From: Thermothelomyces thermophilus ATCC 42464
Lineage: Eukaryota; Ascomycota; Sordariomycetes; Sordariales; Chaetomiaceae
Assembly (NCBI RefSeq): GCF_000226095.1
Contig: NC_016478.1
Location: 310,001 to 374,000 of the forward strand
Length of the DNA: 64,000 bases
Direction: 5' to 3'
Made by a program: the position numbers and the translations under genes. The notes beneath the pieces were generated by a model that was not told the origin of the DNA, did not search any database, and saw only the letters and a list, made by a program, of their open reading frames with translations. This document shows, in pieces, positions 33,808-46,390 of this stretch. Each line of letters starts with the position of its first letter. The first letter of the stretch is position 1.

Positions 33808-35142
33808 AGGGGGTACTACCACTATAGCCCTATCAAAGTCGGCTAGATTCTTAGTGGTCTGGCTAGACTAGAGGCTATAGTGGGGCCCCCACTATACAAA
33901 GGTGGCCAAGAAGCTGGAAACTTAGGAGTTTGCCCTGACTAGGCTTGCCACGAAGACCTAGGGCCCTGGCCTCCTATAGGCCCGTAAGGTCTACACCAAG
34001 TGTATTCGCAGTGCCTTAGCCTACGGGGCCTCGAACTTCTATAAACCTACTAAGCCAGGGGGTAAGCCGGAAGGCCCTGCTAGGGAGCTATCAAAGGCCT
34101 AACACAGGGCCCTTCGAGTAGTTACCGGGGCCTATAAGGCCACCCCTATCTAATGCCTCGAAACAGAAGCCTAGGTGCCACCCCTCGACCTCTATCTTAA
34201 CAAGAGGCTAGCCGACTTCGAAGCCAAACTTGACTAGCCGCTCTTATAGACCGGGGCAGGTCTAGGGGCCTCCTATGTCCCTACAAGGGCTCTTATCTAA
34301 CAGGCCTATAATAGGCTAAGCCAGAGGTTCCGGAAGAGAAGGGCTAGGGTAAGGGGCTAGGGGCCAAAGCCTATAGCCCTAGAGGTAGCAAGGTCGACAG
34401 TCCGGTAGTAGGTTTAGGAGGGCTATAGAGGGGGTTAACCCCCCCTTTAGACCCTATAAAGAAGGCTATAAGCTATAGAACTAGCCATGGTAGCTAGCTA
34501 GAGCAACCGTTAGAGGGCTAACTAAGCTAGTAGGAGAATATAGTATATGTCAGACAAGGACCCTCTATACCTAGTTTTTATAAGGGAAGGCCTATAAAGG
34601 TACTAGGGCCTAATAAAGGCCTAGAGCTAGCTCTCTATTAGTATAGGCCTATATAGGGGCTATTAGCCTCTATAACTTCCTTTTTAGGGTTTAAGTCCTA
34701 GGGGTTAGTACCCCTTATTATACCTATGGCTAGGGGAGGGAGACTATTAAGCACCTAGTTATTTAGTGCCCGAACCTACTAAGAAGCCAAATATAGGAAT
34801 CCTAGGAAATACGGTCGTAAAGGGACCTAGACTTCGTTTTATAGGGTATAAGGGCCTATAACTATTGTTTGGTAAGGAGGGTTCTATAGTGGCTAATAGA
34901 CCTAGGGAGGCTCCCGGAATACTGCCTTATAAGAAGGCTAGACCGGGAAGGAAGGCCTCTTTAGGGCTATTCTAGCTACTTTTCCTTTTCTTTATAGTAT
35001 ATTAGTATTCTAGATTAGGTATTAAAGGAGGGACAGAGGTTTTTATCTGGCCTATTAGGTATAGTTTCCTTTGTATATAACTAGAGAGGCTCTAGTATAC
35101 TTATTAGTATAATGGTATAGGACTAATAATAATAATAATAAT
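33808..35142 (+). mobile_element. LINE-F: 5'-truncated LINE with 13 bp duplication, mildly mutated start
   Basis: AGTATTAATTAGA at 33795-33807 recurs at 35143-35155. The element begins in ORF2 just after RT (homologous to about 2560 of LINE-A). It includes the C-terminal region (YLNKRLADFEAKL near 34195) and the cysteine/histidine motif, and ends in a (TAA)n tail at 35124-35142. The first 500 bp keep unusually many CA/TG (CCACTATACAAAGGTGGCC). Confidence 0.9.
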
Positions 35143-35155
35143 AGTATTAATTAGA

Positions 35156-36160
35156 GTAAAGACCTTCTTACCCTTTAGATCTTTAAAGTTATAATATAAT
35201 ATTAGTAGTATATATATCTATATAAGTATACCTATTTAGATCTTCTAGCTAGTAGAGAATATATAGATTAGAGCCTAGAAAGATATTTCGATCTCCTTAG
35301 AGTTAAGCTAGTCTTACTATCTAGTAAGGTAATTACTCTAGAATCTATCCATTATAATAGCTTACTAGCTATTACTAATAACCCCTAGAAATACTAGAAC
35401 TATAATTATAGATTTTTCTCCCTTAATATTACTCTATCTACCTAGATAGCTAAGGTATATCCTAACCTTTTATAATGTTCTCCTTCTTACTTATAAAGCT
35501 AGCTTATTAAGGAAAGGAATAGCTAAGCCCTTATACTTAATTACCTTCTAAGGACTCTTATAATCTTATTTAAGGAAAGTAATTAGTATATTCTTAAATA
35601 CTAGGGAGATCCCTAAGACCTTATTAATAGTAAGTATCTTTACTTAAAGAGCCTTATTAACTAGGAAGAGTATATTATAGGTTATATTCTCATTAATTAA
35701 TTTCTCTAATTCCCTAAAGTAAATGGTTTATTTTTATCTAGCTAGAGGGAGAGCTCCTTTGCTAATAGGATTAGTAACCCTCTTAGCTATAGTTATAACC
35801 CTTTAACTAGCTACTAGAGATTTAGCTCTTCTTACTTTTATATTCCTTTTCAATAATTAAATAGTTATTACCTTATTAGCTTCCTTTAGCTAGATAATAT
35901 CTTATATTAGCTTATCTTCTATTTCTGTAAAATGGTACTTTATAAGGATAATACTCTATATCATAATTACTATATTACTATCCTTATTAGAAATATCTTT
36001 ATTATTAACCTCTAACTTAATAATATTAAATTTAGGCTTATATTACTATCTAGTTAGACTATAATATATCTATTAATAAGTCCTTATAATTAGTAGTAAA
36101 AATAGGGTTATCTAAGACGTTAACGTTATCTATACCCTGCTTAGCCATATATATACCCGA
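35156..36160 (-). pseudogene. Probable Gypsy3 gag/protease-region coding remnant starting MAKQG
   Basis: On the minus strand an ATG at about 36148 opens MAKQGIDNVNVLDNPIFTT, followed after a shift by a Lys-rich frame (HFTEIEDKLI-DII-LKEANK, KRVTNPISKGALPLAR). Then comes KILTINKVLGISLVFKNILITFLK, which resembles the segment preceding the protease in some fungal Gypsy polyproteins. It is separated from the Gypsy3 pol pieces only by LINE-F and the AT-rich block, in the same orientation. Assignment to Gypsy3 rests on this continuity and is tentative. Confidence 0.45.
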
Positions 36161-36600
36161 TTCGGCCAGGCCCATTTCCAGCAAATTTCATCAAATTAGA
36201 ACATCCACTAGAGCAACCCAACTTTCTTAATTTTCTTCTAAACACCACTCTTCGACTCCTTTCGACATCACGATCACAATCACTGATAAGAAGAATCCCC
36301 CCGAGCCGTCGCCGTACCGCCAGGACGAAGACCAATATCGAGACCTCGAAACCTTCTATATTTTACTAGATATAAGTACTATATTATGGGGGCTTAAAGA
36401 GGGGGTAGTCTTTTAGGGTAATATAGGGTAAAGGGAGGGTAATAAATAGGATAATTAGTATCTTTGGATTATTCTGGTTTGAATGTAATAGATTTGGTAC
36501 TTCTAGAGCTAGAATTGGTCGAGTTATTGTACTACTGTTTGTCGTGTTTTTGCTTGTGAATTGAGTGGCCGAATTGGGTGTATGGCCGAAAAGGGTATGA
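36160..36600 (-). promoter_or_regulatory. Little-mutated GC-richer island, possible Gypsy3 leader or LTR
   Basis: Abundant CA, TG and CG (CCGAGCCGTCGCCGTACCGCC near 36305; TTGTCGTGTTTTTGCTTGTG near 36540) contrasts sharply with both sides. It lies directly upstream (minus strand) of the MAKQG start. It may be leader or LTR sequence, but I found no second copy in the window. The 64-codon open frame at 36141-36335 shows no family signature and I do not call it a gene. Confidence 0.35.
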
Positions 36601-38961
36601 GATACGTTATCTATTTTATCTATTAAATAAGAGTACGTCTATATTACTTATAGTCTATCTAGAAATTGATCTCCCTAGCCTTAGTATAATTATAGATTAA
36701 CTCTAGGGAAACTCTCTTAGTATTAATAAGGCGATTAAGGGAGGTTATAATCACTTCTAATAGGTATAAACCTTTAATACATTTAAGGAAGGCCTTATTA
36801 GTAATAAGGTTTAAATCTAGATAATACTCTTAACTATATTTCTTCCAATAGTTCTTAGTAAACTATTAATATAACTTTTAACTAGGAAGGTCTAGCTAAA
36901 AAGAGGTATAAGTATAAATAATATATTATTAAGTTCTTTAATTAGCTATAGTAGCTATATCCTTATTAAGGATTTTAATTTACCAGTTCCCTGAAAGATT
37001 AAGATCTCTCTTACTTAGCTAAGATCTACTTAAACCTAAGTCAATAGATAAGCCTATTATAGATATCCTTTACTAGGACTAGATATCTATAGGCAAAGTA
37101 TATTTAGTTACTATAATAATAATAATTATAAGGTATAGCTAAGGTTAACCTTAGTTATTAACCTTTGGTAGGACTATTTATAGGCCTAGTATAGTACTAG
37201 ATTCCTATATCCCTGATTAGCTCTTCCTCTAACTAGAGGGAGGAAGTTATTTTTATATATCCTTAAATATCTAGATAAATAAACTAAGAACTCAGGCCTA
37301 ATAGGTAACTATAGTATAAATCTACTAGCTAAATAGACTATTATTATTCATTTCCATAAAAACTAGGTATAAGTATTTTACTAGGGCTCCCTTACATATA
37401 TAGAAGAATTCTATATAGGTAGGAGCAAGTCTTAGGATTCTAAATATCTACTCTAAGGTATTAAGATTAAGGTTTAGCTCCTAGTAAATATATAAGACTA
37501 CCCATATCTCAAGGTACTTAATAAAAAAGAATCTATAGTATAAAAGGAACAATTTATATTAATACTATATTAAGGCTACCTCTAGATAAGCTAAAGGTAT
37601 TAAGGGATCTTCTAGATAGGCTACTCTCATTAGCTATATAAACTTAGGAGGTATAAGAAACTAATTATCCTACGTAGTTATTAAATCTACTAATTAGTTA
37701 GTTATTAAAGGAAGTATAGGCTTAGTATCCTTATTAATTTCTATATCTTCTTAGATAGAAGATTTATATCTCTAGTACTTAACTCTCTCGGTAGATATAA
37801 TAGTTAAACTTGCTTATAGGAGCTTATGGCAAGTTCGAAGGGGAAGTAATATAGGAAGAAGTAGTACTAGCTAGCTAAGTAGAGGAAGACGATTATGAGT
37901 AAAAGTTAGTTAGAAGGGTAGAAATATAGGAAGAAGTTTAAAGAGAAATAAGGGATATTTATCCTTTAAATATTTAATAATTAAGGTACTAGAACTATTA
38001 GACTTCTATTTGAAGAAGGTATACCTAGGCTAGAATAACCTATTATATAATAGGTTATACTCCTTTATTATTATTAGATAAAATATAAGTTAAGATTATT
38101 CCCTAGGATTATAATAAAGAATAACCTAATTATATAGAGGCTAATATAGTTACCTATTAGATAGTACTAGATCTAGTAAATATAGCTTAGAATAGCTGGA
38201 TAAGGAAAGTATCTAAAAGGAACTAGAAGGTCTATAAATACCCCTAACTTAACCTTCCTCTCCTCTCTCTATTTTATAACTAATAACTATAAAATATAAA
38301 TCGCTAACTTATAAAAAACGCTAAATAAAATGTCTTCTCTACCTAGTTAGATAGCTAGATACTATTAGGTAAGTATTCTACTAAGCGATTCTTTTCTAAA
38401 TGTTAATAGTCTAGGTTTTAAGCGATTCTATATAAGTCTTCTAATAGTAAATATATATAGGGATAACGTTAGAGAGCTAGATCAAAGAAGAAGAGAAGGA
38501 TCGGTTCTTCTCCCTCTGACTAGAGGGCTAAGCTAACTAAGTATAGGACTACCTTTACTTCTTCTAAGAGAGGATCCTAAAATTCTAAAGCTCTTTCTTT
38601 GGTATCTCCTTATAACTTAGATTCTAGGGGAAGAAATTGCTAACTACCCTAGGAGTAATAATATTTAGAAGCTCTTTAACGAACCATATACTAGGCCTAT
38701 TCCTTATCCTAGGGAAGTAGTAGCTAGAAGCCTAAAATGGCTTATAAGTCCTAGTCTTAAGATTAATAAGTAAATCATTAGTTACCTATTTCCCTTATAT
38801 ATTAGGCTATATAATTAGGGGAAGATATACTTTAGGCTATATTAGTATAATATTACTATAAGCCTATATAATAATAAAGGGCTTATATTAAGGAAGAAAT
38901 ACCTAAATAACTATAACCTTCTAAATATATTTTAATATATACTAGTAGCTTATAAGCTATA
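36601..38961. other. About 2.4 kb of RIP-saturated sequence without assignable gene
   Basis: Coding-like texture is present on the minus strand around 36700-37300 (for example KSYIN-FTKNYWKKY- and KAFLKCIKGLYLLEVII, with stops at Gln positions). Plus-strand frames exist near 38450-38750. No RT, integrase, transposase or LTR pair could be recognised. It is most likely further retroelement remains. Confidence 0.4.
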
Positions 38962-39076
38962 TATTATTATTATTATTATTATTAATCCCATATTACTATA
39001 CTAATAAGTATACCAGAGCCTCTCTAGTTATATATAAAGGAAATTATACCTAATAGGCCAGATAAAAACCTCTATC
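38962..39076 (-). mobile_element. LINE-G: 3' end (tail and 3' UTR), broken by Gypsy1b
   Basis: An (ATT)n tail at 38962-38984 is followed by the reversed 3' UTR to AAAAACCTCTATC. There it is cut by the first LTR of Gypsy1b; the remainder should lie right of the window. Confidence 0.85.
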
Positions 39077-39405
39077 TGTTATAGGCCCAGGCTGCACCCG
39101 GGCTAGACAATGCCCGGGCTTTACCCGGGCACTGGAATAGACCTACCCCGCCCTACTCACGTACGCCCCACAGGTCTATAGAGCGTTTGTTACTCGTTCG
39201 TAACTCGTCCGGTGGACACGCGGCCAAGGCCCGGTTAGCGCCCAACCCGGAGCCTAACCAGGCCCTACCTAGGTTATATATATATATATTGGTTAAAAGG
39301 CACTCCTCTGTATAACTCTTATATTTTTCCTCTTTTTCCTCCCTAAGGTAGTTAAATAAAACATTATATACTTATCTATAGATACTATAAGGCTAGTATA
39401 TTATA
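39077..39405 (+). repeat. Gypsy1b 5' LTR
   Basis: Reverse complement of the Gypsy1a LTRs with identical length. Its GC-rich part (39080-39270, CACCCGGGCTAGACAATGCCCGGGC) is little mutated. Confidence 0.93.
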
Positions 39406-39429
39406 TTTTGACTACCTTCCTACTAGTAG

Positions 39430-39448
39430 TAACTCCCTAAGGGAGTTA
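39430..39448. promoter_or_regulatory. Gypsy1 leader hairpin, second copy
   Basis: TAACTCCCTAAGGGAGTTA, identical to 22345-22363, located 25 bp after the LTR in an otherwise heavily mutated element. Confidence 0.6.
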
Positions 39449-39449
39449 T

Positions 39450-40560
39450 CAATAACGTAGTCATAGTAGATTTAGGAGTATACGGGCCTTTAGACTTAGT
39501 AGAATTATAAAAGCTTATCTGCTCCCTTTAAGTAGTAGTAGAATAGTAGAATACTATAATTAAGACTCTCTAGGCATCCTAAACCTAACCTGTCTTAACC
39601 CCTAAGTCAGCTAGGGTGTCCCTTGAAGCTTAATGGCCGTAACGAAAGCGCCTCCTAACTAGATAACCTTTTGATAGTAAAAAGTAACTCTTTATAGTAT
39701 AGAAGAGTACGATAGAACACGTCCTTATAGCTAATAAAGATTTTATCGGCTCTAACTACAACTAATAGGTCTTTATCTAAGAAAACCTTATATACTAGGT
39801 ATAGACCTAAGTTACAGCCTACTATAAATCTATAGGCCTAAAAGTTAGGTATAACCTGATTTAGTTCCTCTAATATCTCGAGAGTATCTTCTCTAATCCT
39901 TACGAGAAGATAGTAGCCTTATCGGAACTAGAATTCTTATAATAAAGAGATAATAAACCATTTACTACCTTTATTATTAAGTTTAAGGCTAAGCTATTAA
40001 AGGTAGGTAGCCTTATTTAGAGTAATAAGTTATACCTAATTAAATTATAATAATACCTCTCTTCGAAATTTAAATATATAGTAATTAGATAAAGAATCCC
40101 CTAAGATAATTATATAATAGTAGTTAAGAAATATTATAAGATTACTATAGATCTTAAGGCTCTTTAGCTTAGTAATAAATATTAGTAGATATAAGGGAGG
40201 TAGGTAATACCTAAATTATAAAGAGAGAAGGATATAGAAGGAGATATACTAATGACTAGAATTAACTTATTATATATTAACCTATAGAGGAAAGGACCTA
40301 ATAAGGATAGGGTAAGAAAATATAAAGGTGATATCCTATAGGTAAAATAGGTTAGCTTAGAAGTATATATAGCCTAATAGGTAGCCAGAGTATATATCTA
40401 ATATAGGTAGAAGGGTTACTTCATTACTAAATGTTACTTTACCCTTACTTTAAGGCTAGTATAGTAGAACTAGTTAAGAACTAATATTAATACCTTAGAA
40501 GCTAAAGATTAGAAGGAAGATAACGACCTATCTAACGAAGAAGATAAGGAGTAGGGAAAA
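39450..40560 (+). pseudogene. gag: Gypsy1b gag, first copy
   Basis: The N-terminus has a coiled-coil-like heptad pattern (LDLVEL-KLICSL-VVVE). The capsid region near 39880-40170 reads FSNPYEKIVALSELEFL then KPFTTFIIKFKAKLLKVGSLI, the retrotransposon-gag core. The zinc knuckle remnant at about 40387-40440 reads ARVYI-YR-KGYFITKCYF, with one Cys kept. An acidic tail (NDLSNEEDKE) ends it near 40560. Stops are at Gln/Trp codons. Confidence 0.87.
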
Positions 40561-40689
40561 GAGTAACCCCTAAGTAAAGTCTTACAAGGGGGCTAGAAGA
40601 CTATAACTACCTAGAAGACGAGTTTATGGAGATTAGCAAAAGAATAGATAGACCTCCTTTTCTTATTCTAAACTTCCTTAACTCTATTA

Positions 40690-42513
40690 GCTTTATAAAC
40701 GCTTAAGTAGATAGTAGATATTCTAGCTATAGTATTATTAGTAAGAGAATATATTAGAAGCTTAGAATTAAGTAGATTAGTTTACCTATTATATATATCC
40801 TTAGGACTATAACTAGGCTATAACTAGACTAGAAGATTACTTAGATAGCTTATATTATAATAGATATTAATAGTTAGGAGAGCTAGGCTATATTCCATAT
40901 AGTCCTAAGACTTATATATAACGTTATACTAGGCCTCTTATAGATAGAATACTAAGAGGTTATACTAGATATATATATAGGTATTCTTAAGATTAGAATA
41001 TAACTAGGACTACTTATCTATAAGATCTCTTTATAGCCTAAATAAATAGGAATCTCCTAAATAATAAGTATAGTCTTCATAGATATAATATAAAGAGTAT
41101 AGAAAAAGAAGACTTTAGATACCTTCTTAGTTACTAGTATTTAAGAGATAATAATTATCCTAGAATCAAGGTATTAATTTAATAAAGATAGCCAAGGAAA
41201 AGGGGGTACCTAACCTAAGCCTAATATAGAGTTAGAGATTACCTTACTAGATAAACTTTACAACTTTACCAACCTCTTTAATAAGGAGAAAGCTAGTAGA
41301 CTCCCCCTATATCATAATATAGCTAACCATTATATCAAATTAAAGGAAGGCCTAGATAGAAAGATTCCTAAACTCCCTTAGGGGCCTCTCTATAATATAC
41401 CATAAGATCATTTATTAAAAGTCCGAAAATAAGTCATTAACTTACTAGATAAAGGATAGATCCGAGCTAGCTCCTCTTTAGCCGTTGCCCCTGTCCTCTT
41501 AGTAAAGGAAGTAGATAGAGGATAGAGATTCTATATCGACTATCGGGCGTTAAATAAAATTATAAAGTAAGATTAGTACCCCCTTCTATTTATTAAGGAG
41601 ATACTCTATTCCTTAGCTAGAGCTAAGTAATTTATAAAGCTTAATGTCTAGGCGGCCTTTTACTATATCTAGATTATAGAGGGCTATAAGTATTTAATAG
41701 TATTTTAGACCTAGTTTAGCCTCTTTAAATGGCTTATCTACCCCTTTAGACTTATAGGTATACCTATAACTTTCTAATAATATATTAATAATACTCTTAG
41801 CCTAATATTTGGAGACTTTATAATAATATACCTTAATAATATCTTAATCTATATATCAGGTAGTAAGAAAGATCATATAAGGTAGGTAAGGGATATATTC
41901 TAAAGGCTATAAAAAGTAAGACTTATATTAGATCTTAAGAAGTATATATTTACTATAAAAGAAGTTAAATATCTTAGCTATATTATAGAGATAGGGGCTT
42001 AGGTTTACCTAGATCCTGAAAAGCTAGCTACTATCTATAAGTAGAAGGTACTATATAAGGTTTAGAGAGTATAAAGCTTCTTAGGGTTTATAAACTTCTA
42101 TTAAGACTTTATCTCTAACTTCTCTACGTTAACCGTACCCTTAATATAGTTAACTTATAAGAATACCCCGTTTTAGTAGGGGACTAAGGAATAAGAGGCC
42201 TTTAAAGCTCTTAAGATAGCTTTTATATTAGAACCTATCCTAATATAATAGGATCCTAAATAGGAGATAGTACTCGAGGTAGATTGCTCTAGGACGGTAT
42301 TAGGAGGGTGCTTATCCTAACGGGGAGAAGATAGGGTCCTATATCTTATAGCCTACTATTTTATAAAACTGTCCCTAGCTGAACGGAACTATACGATCTA
42401 TAACAAGGAACTGCTCGTGATCATCTTATATCTAAAGGCCTAGTTAGTAAAGCTTTATAGTATTACTGCCCCCTTTTAGATCTTGACTAACTATAAAAAT
42501 CTTAAATACTTCT
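40690..42513 (+). pseudogene. pol: Gypsy1b protease, RT and RNase H, first copy
   Basis: The protease begins VDSRYSSYSIIS (near 40700; D-S-G type with Gly now Arg). The second retropepsin landmark VILGLL-IEY is near 40925. RT: RFYIDYRALNKII (near 41525), IYLNNILIYI (near 41828, YLDD to YLNN). RNase H: VLEVDCSRTVLGGCLS (near 42275, first Asp intact, unlike Gypsy1a) and YNKELLVIILYLKA (near 42400). The frame stops at LKYF (42513), where sequence switches back to gag. Confidence 0.87.
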
Positions 42514-43288
42514 TATAATAGAGAGATAATAAACTATTTATTACCTTTATTATTTAGTTTAAGGCTAAGTTACTAAAGATAGGTAGCCTCCTTTAGAATA
42601 CTAAGATATATCTAATCAAATTATAATAATACCTCTCTTTAAAACTTAAATATATAGTAATTAGATAAGGAATCCCCTAGGATAATTATATAATAGTAGT
42701 TAAGGAATCTTATAAGATTATTATAGATCTTAAGGCTCTTTAGCTTAATAATAAATTTTAATAGATATAAGGGTAATAGATAATACCTAATCTATAGAGA
42801 GAAAGGGATATAGAAGGAGATATACTAATAACTAGAATTAACTTATCCTATATTAATCTATAGAGGAAAGGACCTAATAAGGATAAGATAGAAAGATATA
42901 GGGGTAATACCCTATAGGTAAAATAGGTTAATTAGGAAATATATTTAGCCTAATAGATAGCTAGAGTATATATCTAGTATAGGTAGAAGGGTTACTTTAT
43001 TATTAAATATAACTTTACCCCTACTTTAAGATTAGTATAGTAAAACTAGTTAAAAACTAATATTAATACCTTAGAGGCTAAGGAATAGAAGAAAGATAAT
43101 AACTTATCTAATAAAGAAGATAAGGAGTAGGGAAAAGAGTAGCCCCTAAGTAAAGTCTTATAAAGGGGCTAAAAGACTATAATTACCTAGAAGATAAGTT
43201 TATAGAGATTAATAAAAGAATAGATAGACTTCCTTTTCTTATTCTAATCTTCTTTAACTTCATTAGCTTTATAAATACTTAAATATAT
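42514..43288 (+). pseudogene. gag: Gypsy1b gag C-terminal part, second tandem copy
   Basis: It repeats 39955-40729 with scattered RIP differences, including the zinc knuckle region (ARVYI-YR-KGYFI, about 42960-43010) and the acidic tail. It begins at a TTCTTA match between RNase H and gag. The copy continues beyond LINE-H at 56064. Confidence 0.88.
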
Positions 43289-44806
43289 CATTATTTGTCC
43301 TATACCATTATACGAACAAGTATACCAGAGCCTCTCTAGTTATATATAAAGGAAACCGTACCTAATAGGCCAGGTAAAAACCTCTATCCTGCCTTTAATA
43401 CCTAATCCCGAATACTAATATACTACCGAGAAAAGGAGAAGTGGCTAGAATGGCTCTATAGAGGCCTTACCTCCTGGTCTAGCCTCGTCATAAGGCGGTA
43501 TTCTGGAAGCCTCCCTAGGTCTATTAGCCACTATAGAACCCTCCTTACTAATCGATAGTTATAGGCCCCTATACCCTATAAAACGAGGTCTAGGTCCCTT
43601 TACGACTATATTTCCTAGGATTCCTATGTTCGGCTTCTTAGTAGGTTTAGGCACTATAACACCAGGTACTCTACAGTCTCCCCCCCCTAGCTATAGGTAT
43701 AGTAAGGGGTACTAACCCCTAGGACTTAAACCTTAAATAGGAAGTTATAGAGGCCGATAGCCCCTATATAGGCCTATATTAATAGGGAGCTCTAGGCCTT
43801 TGTTAGGCCCTAGTACCTTTATAGGCCTTCCTTTATAAAAACTAAGTATAGGGGGTCCTTATCTAATACGTGCTATATCCTCTTATTAGCTTAGTTAGCC
43901 CTCTAGCGGTTGCTCTAGCTAGCTACTATAGCTAGTTCTATAGCCTATAGCCTCCTTTATAAGGTCTATAGGGGGGGTTAACCCCTTCTATAGCCCTTTT
44001 AAACCTATTATTAGACTATTAACCTTACTACCTCTAAGGCTATAGGCCTTAGCTCCTAGCCCCTTACCCTTGCCCTTTTCTTCCGGAACCTCTAGCTTAG
44101 CCTATTATAGGCTTACTAGATAAGGGCCCTTATAGAGACCTAGGGGGCCCCTAGGCCTACCCTAGTCTATAGGAGTAGCTAGTTAAGTTTGGCTTCGAAG
44201 TCGGCTAGCCTTTTATTAAGATAGAGGTCAAGGGGTAGTACCTAGGCTTCCATTTCGAGGTACCGGATAGGGGTAGCCTTATAGGCCCTAGTAACTACTC
44301 GAAGGGCCTTATATTAGGCCTTCGATAGTTCCCTAGTAAGGCCTTCTAACTTGCCCCCTAGCTTGGTAGGCTTATAGAAGTTTAAGGCCTTATAAGCTAA
44401 GGCACTATAGATATACTTAGTATAGACTTTATAGGCCTATAGAAGGCTAGGGCCCTAGGTCTTTATAGTAAGCCTAGTTAGGGTAAACTCCTAGGTTTCT
44501 AACTTCTTAGCTACCTTTATATAGTAAGGGCCCTATTATAGCCTCTAGTCTAACTAGATTCTAAGGAATCTAGCCAACTTTAATAGGGCTATACTAATAG
44601 TACCCCTTTTAGGTTATAGAAGCTCTAGTAGTTATAATTACTATTTCTAGCCCCTATTAAAGTAGATAAGCTTATACTTTTCTAGGGTAAAAGCTATACC
44701 CTAGGTCCTTACCTATTAAAGGTAAGCCTTCTAGGCCCTTTATAGCTAACTATTATAGGCCTCCTCGGCCTTCCTAAAGGCTAGAAGGTTAGTATCATCG
44801 GCAAAG
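43289..44806 (-). mobile_element. LINE-H, 3' half (full-length LINE split by Gypsy2b)
   Basis: Minus strand: a short tail (43289-43297), the 3' UTR, the ORF2 C-terminus (cysteine/histidine motif near 43640-43740) and ORF2 to the FADD motif region (TTAGTATCATCGGCAAAG, 44789-44806). Gypsy2b interrupts it at the Phe-Ala-Asp codons with a CAAAG duplication. The remainder is at 52368-56050. TACTTAAATATAT at 43276-43288 and 56051-56063 is the 13 bp duplication of the whole LINE. Confidence 0.92.
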
Positions 44807-45234
44807 TGTCACGGAAATATACATACAGATGCCGCCTAAGCCACTAGCACAAACAGGCCAATCAAGCCGAAGGAATAATAGACCAATTAGGACATGATCA
44901 CACTTGGTAAGAAATGATCCCAGCAGAGGATCACTAGCTCACAACATAAGCCAGGTAAGCCAATATAGAGGATCACTACGGCTACTAATAATCCTAGGAT
45001 TATATATACATATAGATAGTTACTTATTATAGTAGACTCTAAGAGTTTACTAGTAATAGTAACCTATAATTATAGTACTTATACCAGGTATCATTAACTA
45101 CTATAAGAGATAACTCTAGTATTATTGTAAACCTTTTAGCTTTACCGAATCCCTTAGACGACCTATATACTTGTCCTACTTTACCTACCTTTGTTTAAAC
45201 CCTTTTAGAAGAAGTCTAAGTTAGGTTTGTTATA
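44807..45234 (+). repeat. Gypsy2b 5' LTR
   Basis: 428 bp, starting TGTCACGGAAATATACATACAG. The U3 has its own set of GATCAC-containing motifs (GAGGATCACTA twice, near 44935 and 44970). R/U5 is like that of Gypsy2a. Confidence 0.93.
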
Positions 45235-45349
45235 CGTCGCTATTACTCCCTTTATTCTATTATAGTTTAGAACGGAGGTAACTTCGACCTCGATATCGAT
45301 ATAGCTATTAACGTTACAGCCGAATAGCTGCTTGCCTAGCTTGGTTAAC

Positions 45350-46390
45350 TCTATTAGCGAATCTAGGAGTTAGACTAGAGAGACAAGGCTACTTAAGATC
45401 GAATTAAGGAACTTAAGAACGGCGAAAAGCACTCGTAGAAACTAGTTAACGAGGCCTACGCCAAAATTAAGGTACTCGAGGGCGCCAAAGCGAGCCGCAT
45501 CAAGATCGAATTACCTGGCAAATACGGAGGAACTAAGGAGGATCTTGTAGGATTCCTAATAAACCTCCGATCCTACTTCTGGCTTAATGATAACAAGTTT
45601 CCGGATGATAAAGCTAAAGTCCTCTACGTGGCTATAAGACTAGAGGGTAAGACATTTAGATAGTTTAAGCCTATATAGAATGACTATCTTACTAAGGAAG
45701 ACGAAGATGACCGAGATGTATTTATATAAGCAGTCTTTCGATCCTATGACCGTTTTGAAGAAAAGCTTTAGAAGGTTTTTAATAATAAAGATAAGAAGAT
45801 TTATATATAAGAAAGACTTACTAATCTCTAATAGACTAAGTTAGTAGCCTCTTATACTATATAGTTTAGATAGGATATACTTAAGTCCTAGCTTAACAAC
45901 GAGGCGTTAATATAATTATTCTATAATAGCTTAAAGGAAAAGGTTAAAGATAAGCTATATAAGTATAATTAGCCTAAGACTCTAGATAAATATATTATAT
46001 AGGCTATTAGAATTAATAATTGACTCTATATATAGGAGTAGTAGAAATGAGGCTAAATAAATAGAATTATAGTTAAGGCTAATAATAAGAAAAAGCGAGC
46101 GTACGTTAGTACCTTATATAGGATGTACCCTAGAGCTATAGATATAGATATAATATAGAAGTAGGACTAGAAGAAGATAACTAAAGACAAGTCTAATATT
46201 ACCTACTATAACTATAGAAAGAAAGGGCATTATAAGCGAGAATGTCGAAGCCTAAAGAAAGAGTAGAAGACAGTCCCTAGAAAGGAAATTATAATTATTA
46301 ACGAAAATACTAAGGACGTTATTAAAGTAGCGGCTATAAGCTATAAAGATAGGGGTAGTAATATAAATAGTCTTAGATACGATGGTAATA
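45350..46390 (+). pseudogene. gag: Gypsy2b gag
   Basis: Homologous to Gypsy2a gag and less mutated in the first part (45360-45620 retains KNGEKHS, KALEGAKASRIKIELPGKYGG-like frame text and FLINLRSYFWLNDNKF). The zinc knuckle is at about 46203-46250: YYNYRKKGHYKRECRS, with the last Cys kept and the first two now Tyr. Stops are at Gln/Trp codons. Confidence 0.87.

Larger units (their letters stand above)
39077..43288 (+). mobile_element. Gypsy1b, first segment: LTR, gag, protease, RT, RNase H, then a second gag
   Basis: The 5' LTR spans 39077-39405 (329 bp, TGTTATAGG...ATTATA). The interior runs in plus orientation and is later broken by LINE-H at 43289; it resumes at 56064-56440 and 57428-59127. 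The interior from 39955 to 42513 is repeated in tandem from 42514. The 3' end (integrase onward, 3' LTR) is cut off by LINE-J or lies beyond the window. Confidence 0.9.

Noticed and set aside
36141-36335. 64-codon minus-strand open frame in the unmutated island
   Set aside because: Arg-rich, no recognisable motif, and openness is expected in a GC-richer segment. Kept only as part of the island observation.
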